55,918 bases of DNA from Candidatus Mediterraneibacter quadrami (GCA_019120575.1 DWUU01000023.1:1-55918), one strand, 5' to 3'; shown: positions 1-8,989, counted from the first letter of the stretch. Numbers and translations are program-made. The notes: generated by a model from the sequence alone, not told the origin.

Positions 1-77
1 TCCGTTCCGCCGCCGTGCTCGCGCGGTCTCCGCTCGTTCGAAAATCTTCTCTTCAAAGAAATTTTCAAGGGTTGTTG

Positions 78-101
78 TCTATTGTTCAGTTATCAAGGTT
101 C
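78..101 (-). promoter_or_regulatory. rRNA-operon leader-like segment
   Basis: On the minus strand this reads CCTTGATAACTGAACAAT, a phrase I associate with leaders and spacers of Clostridia rRNA operons. It lies downstream of two strong promoters pointing the same way (left), so an rRNA operon probably begins beyond the left edge. No rRNA sequence is visible in the window, so this rests on context. Confidence 0.4.
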
Positions 102-130
102 CTGTCGTTCTCTCAAGCGACAGCTTTAAT

Positions 131-159
131 ATTTTATCAAAGCTCTTTTCGTTTGTCAA
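131..159 (-). promoter_or_regulatory. Promoter P2 pointing left (-35 TTGACA, 17 bp, -10 TAAAAT)
   Basis: Minus strand: TTGACA at 159-154, 17-bp spacer, TAAAAT at 136-131. It is the second of two tandem near-consensus promoters with no protein gene downstream inside the window, an arrangement typical of rRNA operons. Confidence 0.6.
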
Positions 160-203
160 GAACTTTTTTATTTTTTTGCTGTCCCCAACGGGTCAGCTTA
201 GAT

Positions 204-233
204 ATAGTACCATTTATTTCTACCATCTGTCAA
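204..233 (-). promoter_or_regulatory. Promoter P1 pointing left (-35 TTGACA, 18 bp, -10 TACTAT)
   Basis: Minus strand: TTGACA at 233-228, 18-bp spacer, TACTAT at 209-204. It is followed about 75 bp downstream by P2. The rest of 1-332 holds no credible gene. Confidence 0.55.
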
Positions 234-332
234 CCGTTTTTTACAAGTTTTTTCAATTTTTTTTGCCGGTTCCCATCAGGCACTATATCTGGTATTTTTA
301 CATGATATTATCTACAAGTTTACCTTGAATAT

Positions 333-362
333 ACAAAAACTACCGGATCATTCCAGTAGTTT
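333..362 (-). terminator. Rho-independent terminator after tRNA-Ser
   Basis: On the minus strand a 7-bp stem AAACTAC/GTAGTTT with a 12-nt loop runs into a short T run, just past the 3' end of the tRNA-Ser gene. The stem is weak in GC, but position and T run support a terminator. Confidence 0.55.
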
Positions 363-379
363 CTGCTGATAATATCAAA

Positions 380-467
380 CGGAGAAAGAGGGATTTGAAC
401 CCTCGCGCCGGTTTCCCGACCTACACCCTTAGCAGGGGCGCCTCTTCAGCCTCTTGAGTATTTCTCC
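380..467 (-). tRNA. tRNA-Ser (anticodon GCU)
   Basis: The minus strand reads GGAGAAATACTCAAGAGG at the 5' end and closes with TTCAAATCCCTCTTTCTCC plus discriminator G. The 7-bp acceptor stem GGAGAAA/TTTCTCC pairs. The anticodon loop is CTGCTAA, giving GCU, which reads AGC/AGU serine codons. The long variable arm (GGTGTAGGTCGGGAAACCGGC region) is the class II feature of serine tRNAs. CCA is not encoded. Confidence 0.93.
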
Positions 468-597
468 TGATTCTGAATCGACTGCGCCAACCAGGCCGCA
501 GCTTTTTATTCAGTTCTGCACTGATGTGCGAAATTTATTATACTAAACGAACTTTCCGATGTCAACGGATTTTTTAAATTCTTTTGCCGCTCCTTTT

Positions 598-1308
598 TCA
601 GATGCTGGCATTGATCACATTCTGGATCCGCTCCTGCACCAGCGCGGCGATCTGCGTTGTCTTCATATCTTTATAGTCATCGTAGTACAGCGGTTCCAGG
701 AAATGAACCTGGACCGTCACCGGCTTTATAGAGTTTGTGTCAAAAGGTTTAAACGAATCTATAAGCGCCACCGGTACAATCGGGCACTGCGCTTTTGTCG
801 CCGATTTGAAGCTTCCGCCTTTAAACGTCCCGACATGGTTGCCGTTTTTGGATCGCGTTCCCTCAGCGAAGATCAGATAGTTTCTCCCCTTCTTCACTTC
901 TTTGGTCACGTTAATGATCACCTGCATAGCCTGTCTTACATCTTCACGGTCGATCATATACGCTTTCATACACGCAAATATCTGCTTCAGAAACGGGATA
1001 TTGGCGATTTCTTTTTTTGCGACAACAGAAAACGGACGGGGACTTGCTTCTATAATGGCAAGTACGTCATAAAGCCCCTGGTGGTTCGGGAAGAACATAA
1101 ACCCGTTCTTTTCCGGAAGATTCTCCAGTCCGTGGACATCGATATGGACATTTCCGCCTCTGTTGGCATGAAGATCGATCCATGTCAGGAACCGATACAT
1201 ATCTTCTTCCGTATATTTATCCACGTGCGCCGCCCGGTAGCAAAGCCTGATCCATCCGTACGGCACCATAAACAGGTTCCTGAGCACCATCATTAAAATG
1301 CGTTTCAT
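598..1308 (-). CDS. plsC: 1-acyl-sn-glycerol-3-phosphate acyltransferase (PlsC family)
   Basis: This 236-residue membrane-associated acyltransferase should move an acyl chain onto lysophosphatidic acid to give phosphatidic acid, the precursor of membrane phospholipids. The catalytic NHxxxxD box is visible as NHQGLYDVL near residue 75, and the second conserved box as EGTRSKNG near residue 150. Length is usual for PlsC. Its start codon overlaps the stop of the dCMP deaminase gene by 4 nt (ATGA), so the two are translationally coupled. It is the last gene of the Sua5-upp-deaminase-plsC operon. Family assignment is firm; the exact acyl donor cannot be read from sequence. Confidence 0.9.
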   Translation of the reverse strand: MKRILMMVLRNLFMVPYGWIRLCYRAAHVDKYTEEDMYRFLTWIDLHANRGGNVHIDVHGLENLPEKNGFMFFPNHQGLYDVLAIIEASPRPFSVVAKKEIANIPFLKQIFACMKAYMIDREDVRQAMQVIINVTKEVKKGRNYLIFAEGTRSKNGNHVGTFKGGSFKSATKAQCPIVPVALIDSFKPFDTNSIKPVTVQVHFLEPLYYDDYKDMKTTQIAALVQERIQNVINASI

Positions 1309-1793
1309 AAGCTGATCTCGACCTTTCTGTTTGTTCTGTGGTACTGATGATACCTGACGCCCGCCGCGTCCATCATCCGCTTGGACGCCTGAACACCCGG
1401 CGTATCCGCATACTTGTCACAGTCATAGATCACTTCCTTGATTCCGCACTGGATGATCGCCTTTGCACATTCATTGCACGGGAAAAGCGTGACGTAAAGT
1501 TTCGCTCCGGCAAGGCTTCCGCCGCTGTAATTCAGAATGGCATTCAGCTCACTGTGCGTAGAATAGACATATTTTGTCTCCAGCGGATCCTCACCCTCTC
1601 TCGCCCACGGGAATTCATCATCCGAGCATCCGATCGGGAAGCCGTTATAACCCATGGACAGGATCTTGTTGTCCTGGCTGACGATGCAACACCCCACCTG
1701 TGTATTCGGATCCTTTGAGCGCATGCCCGAAAGCATGGCAACACCCATAAAATACTCATCCCATGACAGATAATCTGATCTTTTTTCCGACAT
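1305..1793 (-). CDS. dCMP deaminase / ComEB-like zinc deaminase
   Basis: The 162-residue protein has the zinc-dependent cytidine/deoxycytidylate deaminase signature: HSELNA (zinc-binding His plus the proton-shuttling Glu) near residue 80 and PCNECAK (two zinc Cys) near residue 105. The family deaminates dCMP to dUMP, feeding thymidylate synthesis; in Bacillus the homologue is encoded as comEB. The start is preceded by AAAGGAGA. It sits 33 bp after upp and overlaps plsC, so pyrimidine salvage and dUMP supply are encoded side by side. Competence is not implied. Confidence 0.88.
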   Translation of the reverse strand: MSEKRSDYLSWDEYFMGVAMLSGMRSKDPNTQVGCCIVSQDNKILSMGYNGFPIGCSDDEFPWAREGEDPLETKYVYSTHSELNAILNYSGGSLAGAKLYVTLFPCNECAKAIIQCGIKEVIYDCDKYADTPGVQASKRMMDAAGVRYHQYHRTNRKVEISL

Positions 1794-1826
1794 TTTATTC
1801 TTCTCCTTTGTTCAAACACATAATCC

Positions 1827-2459
1827 CTATTTTGTACCGAATATCCGATCACCCGCATCGCCCAGCCCCGGGATGATGTAACCGTGGTCATTGAGCTTTT
1901 CATCAAGCGCGCCGATATAAATATCTATGTCCGGATGGTCTTCCCGCATACGCCGGAGTCCTTCAGGCGCCGCGATAATGCAGAGGAAACGGATGTTTTT
2001 CACACCTTTCTCCTTCAGCATTCGGATCGCCGCCGAACTGGACCCGCCGGTAGCCAGCATCGGATCTACCACAAACACTTCTCTTTCTTCACAGTCTTCC
2101 GGAAGCTTGCAGTAATACTCCACCGGCTCCAGTGTTTCCGGATCACGGTACAGCCCGATGTGTCCTACTTTTGCCGCCGGGATCAGGGAGAGCATCCCGT
2201 CCACCATGCCGAGTCCCGCCCGCAGGATCGGTATGATCGCCAGTTTCTTGCCGGAAAGCACTCTTCCTTTCATTTCGGCCAGCGGCGTTTTGATCGTCAC
2301 TTCTTCTGTCTTGAGATCCCGCGTCGCCTCATAGCACATGAGCTGCGCGATCTCCCCTATCACTTCACGGAACTCTTTTGTTCCCACGCTTTCCTGTCGG
2401 ATATAGCTGATCTTGTGTGCGATCAGCGGATGATCCATTACCATTGTTTTCCCAGTCAT
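1827..2459 (-). CDS. upp: Uracil phosphoribosyltransferase
   Basis: Upp converts uracil and PRPP to UMP in pyrimidine salvage. The 210-residue length is standard. The PRPP-binding loop appears as [11 protein letters not shown] near residue 130, and the C-terminal uracil-binding region as [17 protein letters not shown]. The start overlaps the stop of the upstream Sua5 fusion gene by 4 nt (ATGA). In Bacillus subtilis upp also lies near ywlC (sua5) and ywlE, so the neighbourhood is an old one, here compacted into an overlapping operon. Confidence 0.96.
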   Translation of the reverse strand: MTGKTMVMDHPLIAHKISYIRQESVGTKEFREVIGEIAQLMCYEATRDLKTEEVTIKTPLAEMKGRVLSGKKLAIIPILRAGLGMVDGMLSLIPAAKVGHIGLYRDPETLEPVEYYCKLPEDCEEREVFVVDPMLATGGSSSAAIRMLKEKGVKNIRFLCIIAAPEGLRRMREDHPDIDIYIGALDEKLNDHGYIIPGLGDAGDRIFGTK

Positions 2460-3982
2460 ATTTCTCCCTCCGCAAGTGAATCCAGCCGGTCTGCAAGCTT
2501 CTGCACCAGCTTCTTCAGTACTTCAAAGCACTCACCGTACGCAGGCAGAGGCTGCCCGTACGGATCCGGTATCTCCGTATCATCTTCCGCGAACTCATTC
2601 AACGTATAAAGATTATTTATCTGACCGTATTCTGAAATCAGTTTTTCTTTTATCGTCCCGTCAACCGCCAGTACCAGCGAATCTTCCTGTATATCCTCCC
2701 GGTCAAACTGCCGCGAACTGTGCCCTTCCAGAGACATTCCGGCGCTTTTCATAATCGCCTCGGCTTTCTGATTCGCCGGCTCTGGAAACAGGACAACCAT
2801 GCCGGCTGAACCGATTACATACTCCTGCTTCAGATTACGGTTCCGGAGAAGCTCCGCGGCCACCGGGCCCCTTGCGGAATCTGTACTGCTCACAAACAGG
2901 ATGCGTCTGTACTTCTGCCGGCGCACGATATCCGCAGCCGGAATCGTCTGGTGTCCCGCCGCTTTTTCAAGCCGGTTCATGATCGCTTTCCCGATCCCCT
3001 GCGCCGCAAAAGATTCACTGTATATTGTATCTACATTTTCTTCATCAAACTCTCTTAACACACCGTACAGGCCTTTCGCGATCGTTTTTTCGTTTTCTCT
3101 GGACCCTGTGCTTTTGACGATGCCGTGATTGTAGAACGGAAGCGTTTCTGCAGTTGCAATAATCCCGACTTCTTTCCCTTTCCGGTGTGCCGCGTATGAA
3201 AGCTGCCGTATCGCCAGGATCTCTTCCCTGAGATCGCCTTCTACAATGAACAGCCTGGCCTTCGGCGCATAGTGCCTGTACTTCATTCCCGGCGCTTTGG
3301 GCGCCTGCACGCTGTCCGCGCTCAGAAGCGTCTGATCCACATCTACCGGGCCGATCACTTCTTCAAACATTTCCGCCGTGATGGCGCCGGGCCTGAGGAT
3401 CATCGGCGGACTCACCGTCATATCCAGAATTGTCGACTCCAGCCCGATGTCAACCGGACCGCCATCCAGGATCATATCAATCTTTCCGTTCAGATCTTCC
3501 GCCACGTGCTCCGCCGTCGTCGGACTGGGGCGGCCGGATGTATTGGCGCTTGGCGCGGAAACAAATCCGCCTGCTGCCCGGATCAGAGCCGCCGCCACCG
3601 GATCAACCGGCATCCGGACCGCAACCGTATCGAGCCCCCCTGTTGTCCCGTAAGGAACCGCCGGGCTCTTCTCAAAGATCATAGTAAGCGGGCCCGGCCA
3701 GAAATGAGCCGCCAGCATATCCGTCTCGGCCGGAATATTCACGGCGATCTTTCTGAGATCCTCATAATCCGCAATATGAACGATCAGAGGATTATCCGAA
3801 GGCCGTCCCTTCGCCGCATAGGTTTTTCTTGCGGCTTCTTCCTGAAGCGCATCCGCCCCGAGACCATACACTGTCTCCGTGGGAAATGCAACCAGCCCGC
3901 CGTTTTGCAGAATCTCCGCCGCCTCTTCTATAATATTTTCATCTATTCGGTTTTTATCGATTTGTCTGATTCTCGTTTCCAT
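2456..3982 (-). CDS. L-threonylcarbamoyladenylate synthase (Sua5) fused to a LMW-phosphatase-like domain
   Basis: Residues about 1-345 form a YrdC domain plus Sua5 C-terminal domain. Sua5 makes threonylcarbamoyl-AMP for the t6A37 tRNA modification; the motif [18 protein letters not shown] near residue 28 and [11 protein letters not shown] near 145 are characteristic. Residues about 358-508 match a low-molecular-weight tyrosine/arginine phosphatase (YwlE type), but the P-loop reads [15 protein letters not shown] where active enzymes have VCxxNxCRSPxAE. The nucleophile Cys is replaced by Ser (AGC codon, 2888-2890), while the general-acid DPY motif (IPDPYGQ) is kept. The second domain is therefore probably a catalytically dead or repurposed module. 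First gene of the operon. Confidence 0.88.
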   Translation of the reverse strand: METRIRQIDKNRIDENIIEEAAEILQNGGLVAFPTETVYGLGADALQEEAARKTYAAKGRPSDNPLIVHIADYEDLRKIAVNIPAETDMLAAHFWPGPLTMIFEKSPAVPYGTTGGLDTVAVRMPVDPVAAALIRAAGGFVSAPSANTSGRPSPTTAEHVAEDLNGKIDMILDGGPVDIGLESTILDMTVSPPMILRPGAITAEMFEEVIGPVDVDQTLLSADSVQAPKAPGMKYRHYAPKARLFIVEGDLREEILAIRQLSYAAHRKGKEVGIIATAETLPFYNHGIVKSTGSRENEKTIAKGLYGVLREFDEENVDTIYSESFAAQGIGKAIMNRLEKAAGHQTIPAADIVRRQKYRRILFVSSTDSARGPVAAELLRNRNLKQEYVIGSAGMVVLFPEPANQKAEAIMKSAGMSLEGHSSRQFDREDIQEDSLVLAVDGTIKEKLISEYGQINNLYTLNEFAEDDTEIPDPYGQPLPAYGECFEVLKKLVQKLADRLDSLAEGEI

Positions 3983-4020
3983 AAATTTTATTATACCATT
4001 ATTGTTCTTAAAAACAAACT

Positions 4021-4710
4021 CTAATCACTTATATAATGAAGAATCCCCCGTGTCACAGCCTCCGCAATCTCATTCTGGTATTCGTCACTCGAAAGTTTCT
4101 CCGCCTCCGCATAATTGCTCATAAAGCCGCATTCCACAATCACAGCCGGAACCTGCGTATTCTTCAATATATAATATGTATCATTTGACTTAATCTTTTT
4201 TTCGTGATCCGGCGACAGAGAATTCAACTCTGACTGAATCATTTCCGCTGCTTTTCTTCCTTCTTCGGATTCAGTATGATAAAATACCTGACCGCCCCAT
4301 ACCGACGGATCATGATAGCTGTTCTGATGGATGCTGACTGCCAGCAGCGCTCCGCTGTTCATAATATCCGTCCGCGCCTTCAGATCTTCACGCTGAGACT
4401 CTGCAAGACGCTCATCACTTTCGCGCGTCATGCGTACCGGAATCTCATTATCGTTAAGCAGCTTTTTTATTTTTTCAGATATCTTTAAGTTTATATTTTT
4501 CTCTTCTTCTCCGTTTGCACCTGTTTTTCCAGCGTCAGTACCTCCGTGCCCCGCATCAATTACCACCGGATTGCTTTCTGATGTTTTAAAAGTTTCCTTC
4601 GTCTCTTCCAAATTAATCTTCTGCTCCAGTTTTGCACCGGCTATGACGCACAATACAATCAATCCGATGACCGCAAACATTGACAGAACTGTGTTGAACT
4701 TTAAATCCAT
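4021..4710 (-). CDS. N-acetylmuramoyl-L-alanine amidase, CwlD type
   Basis: An amidase_3 family enzyme of 229 residues with an N-terminal membrane anchor (residues 8-27) and an extracytoplasmic catalytic domain. Zinc ligands appear in VVIDAGHGGTDAG near residue 50 and SIHQNS near residue 125; the catalytic Glu is in VIVECGFMSN near residue 193. The family cleaves the amide between muramic acid and L-Ala. CwlD in spore formers works in the mother cell to make cortex muramic-delta-lactam, and size and membrane anchor fit. The specific role is inferred; a vegetative autolysin remains possible. Confidence 0.85.
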   Translation of the reverse strand: MDLKFNTVLSMFAVIGLIVLCVIAGAKLEQKINLEETKETFKTSESNPVVIDAGHGGTDAGKTGANGEEEKNINLKISEKIKKLLNDNEIPVRMTRESDERLAESQREDLKARTDIMNSGALLAVSIHQNSYHDPSVWGGQVFYHTESEEGRKAAEMIQSELNSLSPDHEKKIKSNDTYYILKNTQVPAVIVECGFMSNYAEAEKLSSDEYQNEIAEAVTRGILHYISD

Positions 4711-4791
4711 AAAAACATCCTTCCTTTCATATAAATATATATGATAAAGAAGGATGTCCTTATCTGACTATATCACATTTTATACGGAGGC

Positions 4792-6675
4792 TTAATTCAC
4801 ATACTGGAGAATCAGATCCCATATTGAAGGATCTTCCATCCCGAGGCTCCACTCCGCCACACCGGCCAGATCATTTTCCGCGATCACTTTCAGCTTGGCC
4901 TCCAGAGACTGTCGGTCTTCCATCCAGATCTTATATGTTCCGCCATCCGCTTCCCAGGATGCATAATTCTGCATCGTCTGTTCATCCCATTCAGGCTGAA
5001 CGCCGGCCTCTTCCAGTACTTTGGCGGCCTCGGACATGCCGTATGCCGTACTGGTCACTTTATCCGGATACTGCGCCGCCTCTGTCCCTGCCTCTTCAGC
5101 CAGCTCTTCCTCCGTCTTCGGCGTTTCAAACCATAGCCGTGTAAAGAAAGGCACGCCTGCGACCAGCTTTTCGGCAGGAACGTCCGAAAGCGCATCGCGG
5201 ATCCCGTTCTCAAGATATCCGACAGATGCCACAGACCCGGCTTCATAGGAACCTTCCGTATGCTCATCGTACCCCATGATCACCACATAGTCCGCCACAA
5301 TCCCCTGCTCATGCAGGTCATAATGTGAATTATACGGTTGAGGCACATAGTTATCAACAGAGAATACCAGTCCGTTCTGCCGGCATTTCACAGAAAGCTC
5401 CCGGACAAACTGTATATAATGTTCCCCGCATGCAGATGATACAAGCTCAAAATCAAGATTGATCCCGTCTACACCGGTCTTGATCGCCTCTGCGATGACC
5501 TGATTGATCACCTTTGTGCGCTTTGATGTATAACTGAGCACCTCATATGTCTCATCATATGAATTGATGCCGCCATGGAAATCTCTGAGCACCGCCCAGA
5601 CCTCAAGGTTGGACTGGTGTGCATAATTGACATAATCCGGATCGGCGATTGAAGAGATATTCCCCTCTGTATCCGCCAGGCTGAACCACGTCGGCGCGAT
5701 CGTCGTCAGACCTTTTGTGCCGGCTATATTCTCAAGGACATAGCCGTTGGCCGTCTCATTTGTCACATTATGCCATGCCATATTAATTGTATAGTCTTTT
5801 GAAATATTGCTGTAGACCGGTTCCTCAAATTCTCTGGATGTTGTTTCTGTCGTCCTGTCTTTCAGCGCGCTTGTCTTCACATAGCCTACAAATCCGTCTT
5901 CTGTTCCGACACGCATCCAGTCATTTTCATCTTCGAGAACCGTTACTTTTGCGCCTTTGTCTATTTCTGTGAGGATCGGGCTCTTAACCCCGCCGCGATA
6001 GCGTACTTCCGTGTTCCTTTTTATCACCGCCGTCTCGGTCTCGCCCCACTTTGAAGTGATCACCGCTCTTACAACCGGATCATCATACACTTCATATTCC
6101 ATATTGGTGTACTCCTGGATGAACGGAAGGGCGATATATGCTGTCTGTCCTTCAGTTTTCAGGATATCGTAGTCTGCGCTTTTCGTTTCTGTTACATCTG
6201 TATAGTCTCTGTTTCCGACTTCTACCGTGACATTTCCATCCGGCATCGTGTACAGCAGTACATTTTCATTTGGATCCCAGTAGAATCTCTCATTGATCCG
6301 TTCTCTGACAACCGAATATTCAATATAATACTGACCGTCATAGATCTTTCCGGGCGTCGGCGTGTCGTTCGCATCGTCCGTCGCCGCATCCTCGTCTTCC
6401 CTGACTACTTCATTATTAATCACTACGGCAATCCCGTCTTCTGCTCCGATATCATAATATTGTCCCAGATCGGCCTTCTCATTCGATGAACCGTACTTTC
6501 TCCAGATCAGAAAACCTCCCGCCGCTGCAATAACAAGAATAATGAGGATTGTCCAGCGGATTATCGCATTGCGGCGCCTTCTTCTCGCCCTTCTGCTGCG
6601 TTTCACCGGACGCTTCCCTCGCGGGACACCGGACCGGCCTCGCTCCGGAGCTCTCCTCTTTCTTCTTTCGTCCAT
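4792..6675 (-). CDS. Membrane-anchored glycoside hydrolase family 18 protein with SH3b domain
   Basis: The 627-residue protein has a very basic N-terminus (RRKRR, KRSRRARRRRR), one membrane helix (about residues 40-60), a region ending in an SH3b domain (about 215-275) and a GH18 barrel (about 300-627) with DGINLDFE as catalytic motif, the SleL/YaaH-like variant of DGxDxDxE. It likely hydrolyses peptidoglycan glycan strands or binds them. I chose the ATG at 6675 because AAGGAGGT lies 5 nt upstream; the reading frame extends further up but only with a TTG inside no SD context. A spore-related role is plausible but not shown. Confidence 0.8.
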   Translation of the reverse strand: MDERRKRRAPERGRSGVPRGKRPVKRSRRARRRRRNAIIRWTILIILVIAAAGGFLIWRKYGSSNEKADLGQYYDIGAEDGIAVVINNEVVREDEDAATDDANDTPTPGKIYDGQYYIEYSVVRERINERFYWDPNENVLLYTMPDGNVTVEVGNRDYTDVTETKSADYDILKTEGQTAYIALPFIQEYTNMEYEVYDDPVVRAVITSKWGETETAVIKRNTEVRYRGGVKSPILTEIDKGAKVTVLEDENDWMRVGTEDGFVGYVKTSALKDRTTETTSREFEEPVYSNISKDYTINMAWHNVTNETANGYVLENIAGTKGLTTIAPTWFSLADTEGNISSIADPDYVNYAHQSNLEVWAVLRDFHGGINSYDETYEVLSYTSKRTKVINQVIAEAIKTGVDGINLDFELVSSACGEHYIQFVRELSVKCRQNGLVFSVDNYVPQPYNSHYDLHEQGIVADYVVIMGYDEHTEGSYEAGSVASVGYLENGIRDALSDVPAEKLVAGVPFFTRLWFETPKTEEELAEEAGTEAAQYPDKVTSTAYGMSEAAKVLEEAGVQPEWDEQTMQNYASWEADGGTYKIWMEDRQSLEAKLKVIAENDLAGVAEWSLGMEDPSIWDLILQYVN

Positions 6676-6698
6676 GCCGTACCTCCTTATCGGGAATG

Positions 6699-6846
6699 TG
6701 TGCAATCATTATACCACGTGCGCAGAGAAGGAAGCGCTGCGAAGCAGCATTTACTTCTCAAGCCGTGGCCTGCCGGTATAATCTCCGCGCAGCGGAGCAG
6801 CCCGGGATCCGGGCCGGATTGCACGTATGTGCAATCATTATACCAC
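6699..6846. repeat. 19-bp direct repeat, copies 129 bp apart
   Basis: TGTGCAATCATTATACCAC occurs at 6699-6717 and again at 6828-6846. The first copy overlaps the region just upstream of the GH18 start. The stretch between contains short GC-rich hairpins. A local duplication is the simplest reading. Confidence 0.7.
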
Positions 6847-6933
6847 ACTTCCCATATACGTCATCAGGAAATTGTCTCTTTAAGAAGATTTTAACTTTTA
6901 CAGCTCTATACATTTTACAGTCTTTTCAGACAT

Positions 6934-7344
6934 TTAAGGGGTATTCTGCTCCCGACCGTATGGATGGATGTCAGTAAATCTAAGCGCCTGAATATTTCCG
7001 TCTCTGCTCAGAACATAATCCCGCATATAGGTCCCTTCTTCTCTTGTCATATGGGCCGTCACAATTTCCAGCGGACTTGCACGGTATCCGTCAATCGACA
7101 TGTCGACGCCCCGCTTTTCATATCCTTCCAGTTCTGTAAACAATTCCCGGTAAACCCGCTCATCCATTTTCATCTTCTGTGTATGCTCCTTTCTAATGCG
7201 GATTGCGATAAATAATGCTCTCCCCGCCGCCCCGTCTTCAATAAGGAAGTACTGTGACATACTGCCGGCACCGGATCCGCAGCAGGGCAAAAGACAGCAA
7301 CATCCGCCTGCGGTGATCTGATTTACATGGATGCCTCCTTTCAT
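6934..7344 (-). CDS. Hypothetical protein, start uncertain
   Basis: I do not recognise this family. The open frame gives up to 136 residues. The C-terminal 80 residues (from MKMDERVYRELFTELEGYEK to the end) are hydrophilic and look like a folded small domain. The N-terminus is odd: GCCCLLPCCGSG is cysteine-rich. The only good SD (AAAGGAGG) lies inside the first codons and is placed 6 nt before an ATG that is followed at once by TAA (7328-7323). The true start may be a later Met (residue 28 or near 57). Upstream gene spacing gives no operon partner. Confidence 0.5.
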   Translation of the reverse strand: MKGGIHVNQITAGGCCCLLPCCGSGAGSMSQYFLIEDGAAGRALFIAIRIRKEHTQKMKMDERVYRELFTELEGYEKRGVDMSIDGYRASPLEIVTAHMTREEGTYMRDYVLSRDGNIQALRFTDIHPYGREQNTP

Positions 7345-7575
7345 TGTCTGATTTACTTATCAGAAGATGCCGCCTTTTGTAAGTGCCATTATAGGGAGCT
7401 GTTTTTGCATTTTCAATGTGTTTATTGTTCATAACCCGTGTGAATTTGTTGATAACCTGTATTTCCACATTTAATATTTACATATTTAATATTTTTGTAT
7501 ATACTTAGCATGAGTATATGTATCTATTTCTGTTTGAGGTGCATATTATCTTATATAGTATAAGGATGTGATTAA

Positions 7576-8292
7576 ATGAAAATTGAGAAACTCAATGAAA
7601 ATCAGATTCGTTGTACGTTGACGCACGCCGATCTTGCAGCACGCCATCTGAAACTGAGCGAGCTGGCCTACGGCACTGAGAAAGCAAAATCTTTATTTCG
7701 AGATATGATGCAGCAGGCTTCTTTTGATTTCGGATTTGAAGCGGAAAATATTCCTCTTATGATCGAGGCCATTCCGTCTTCTTCCGACTCCATTGTTCTG
7801 ATCATTACGAAAGTGGAAGATCCGGAAGAGCTGGATACCCGGTTTTCAAAATTCACTCCGGGCGGAGAAGCCGACCCGCACAGCACTGAAGCACTGGAGA
7901 AGCTGGTTGGCGCAGACGAATTTCTGAATCTGCTGAATAAAGTAAAAGAGGCCGCCGCCGGGACGAAAAAGACCGCTGAGCCTTCCGCCGCGGTACAGTT
8001 TCCGATACGGCTGTTTGCCTTTGAAGATCTGGACGGCGTAATCCGCGCCGCACGCCTGATCGCACCGCTTTATACTGGCGCAAATACGCTGTACAAGGAC
8101 GGAAGCAGCGGCATGTTCCTGCTGGCGCTTGCCCCGTCAGAACATTCGAGCGGAGATTTCAACAAGATCTGCAACATGCTTTCCGAATATGCCTCTCCGG
8201 AAAAAGCGGACGCCTCTGTCCTTGCTTTCCTGGAAGAGCATTGTGACGTGATCGTATCGGCCGACGCCGTACAAAAGTTATCCACACTTTAA
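7576..8292 (+). CDS. mecA: Adapter protein MecA
   Basis: MecA hands substrates to the ClpCP protease; in Bacillus it targets ComK and other regulators. The 238-residue length and the N-terminal MKIEKLNENQIRCTLTHADL are typical of the N domain, followed by an acidic linker and a C-terminal ClpC-binding domain (from about residue 130). The gene stands alone, with a clear terminator after it. A perfect DnaA box (8278-8286) lies in its last codons. The start has only a weak SD (AAGGATG), but the conserved N-terminus fixes it. Confidence 0.9.
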   Translation: MKIEKLNENQIRCTLTHADLAARHLKLSELAYGTEKAKSLFRDMMQQASFDFGFEAENIPLMIEAIPSSSDSIVLIITKVEDPEELDTRFSKFTPGGEADPHSTEALEKLVGADEFLNLLNKVKEAAAGTKKTAEPSAAVQFPIRLFAFEDLDGVIRAARLIAPLYTGANTLYKDGSSGMFLLALAPSEHSSGDFNKICNMLSEYASPEKADASVLAFLEEHCDVIVSADAVQKLSTL

Positions 8293-8298
8293 TGTGTA

Positions 8299-8328
8299 CA
8301 AAAAAGCCCCGGAATTCCGGGGCTTTTG
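8299..8328. terminator. Terminator after mecA, probably bidirectional
   Basis: A perfect AGCCCCGG/CCGGGGCT stem around GAATTC-like centre, with A run on the left and TTTT on the right, sits between the convergent mecA and DUF1858 genes and could serve both strands. Confidence 0.9.
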
Positions 8329-8341
8329 CTTTATATGCAGA

Positions 8342-8548
8342 TTATTTTGCCGCTGCCATGGCTGCGTTGATCTTTTCCACAAGAAGATCGGAATCAATGC
8401 CGTGCACCATAGCCGCCTCCTCAAGCGTCTCCATCTGGGATGCCGGACAGCCGAGGCAGTGCATGCCGATCTCCATCAGGATCGGAGCACATCCGGGAAA
8501 AATGTTGAGAAGCTCACCGATTTTTGTATCTTTAGAAATCTGTGCCAT
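8342..8548 (-). CDS. DUF1858 domain protein (hybrid-cluster-associated redox disulfide domain)
   Basis: The 68-residue protein matches the DUF1858 fold: [19 protein letters not shown], then [16 protein letters not shown] with the CLGC pair. Family members are small soluble proteins, often near redox enzymes, whose CxxC is thought to form a disulfide. No partner gene is adjacent. The start is backed by AAGGAGG 7 nt upstream. Biochemical role unknown. Confidence 0.85.
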   Translation of the reverse strand: MAQISKDTKIGELLNIFPGCAPILMEIGMHCLGCPASQMETLEEAAMVHGIDSDLLVEKINAAMAAAK

Positions 8549-8634
8549 TTCTATTTCCTCCTTAATAAATTGAATTGCTAAGCGTTTTTTATTATAATCC
8601 CTGACTGTTAAATTATCAACATTTGATTTTCATT

Positions 8635-8897
8635 TTATACACATCCGGCCCATAATCTTTTCTGAATTTTCTGAATTGTTGAGACTGTTATTTTTGTTTT
8701 TTTGAATACTTAAAAGTCAATAATGAATCCGATTTTTTTCGACAATTTTACATTTTCATCACAACTCACCAAAACGTCCGTTCTTTTTCCACACATGAGT
8801 AATTCACCAAAAACATATGTTTTTGTGTGGATAATGTGGATAACTCGGTGGAAATCCTCGATTTTTCCACGTTTTCCGTTAATTGCAGTGTGGATAA
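8635..8897. promoter_or_regulatory. DnaA-box cluster in AT-rich intergenic region
   Basis: Perfect TGTGGATAA boxes lie at 8826-8834, 8835-8843 (directly adjacent) and 8889-8897, all in one orientation. TTATACACA at 8635-8643 and TTTTCCACA at 8785-8793 fit the looser TTWTNCACA consensus, and another perfect TTATCCACA is at 8278-8286 in mecA. AT-rich sequence follows to 8985. The 8549-9058 gap has no gene. Confidence 0.6.
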
Positions 8898-8989
8898 GTT
8901 GAAAACTTACTGATAATCAATTTCGACGATTTTTTACAAATAAAAACCTTTTTGTGCATATTGATGATTTTATTGTTTTTCAATGTCGA

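Noticed and set aside
15-305. 96-codon frame at the left edge
   Set aside because: It runs through tandem promoters on the other strand and has no SD or recognisable sequence.
470-505. Second tRNA next to tRNA-Ser
   Set aside because: A D-arm-like phrase (GGTTGGCGCAGTC on the minus strand) is present but no acceptor, anticodon or T arm can be assembled.
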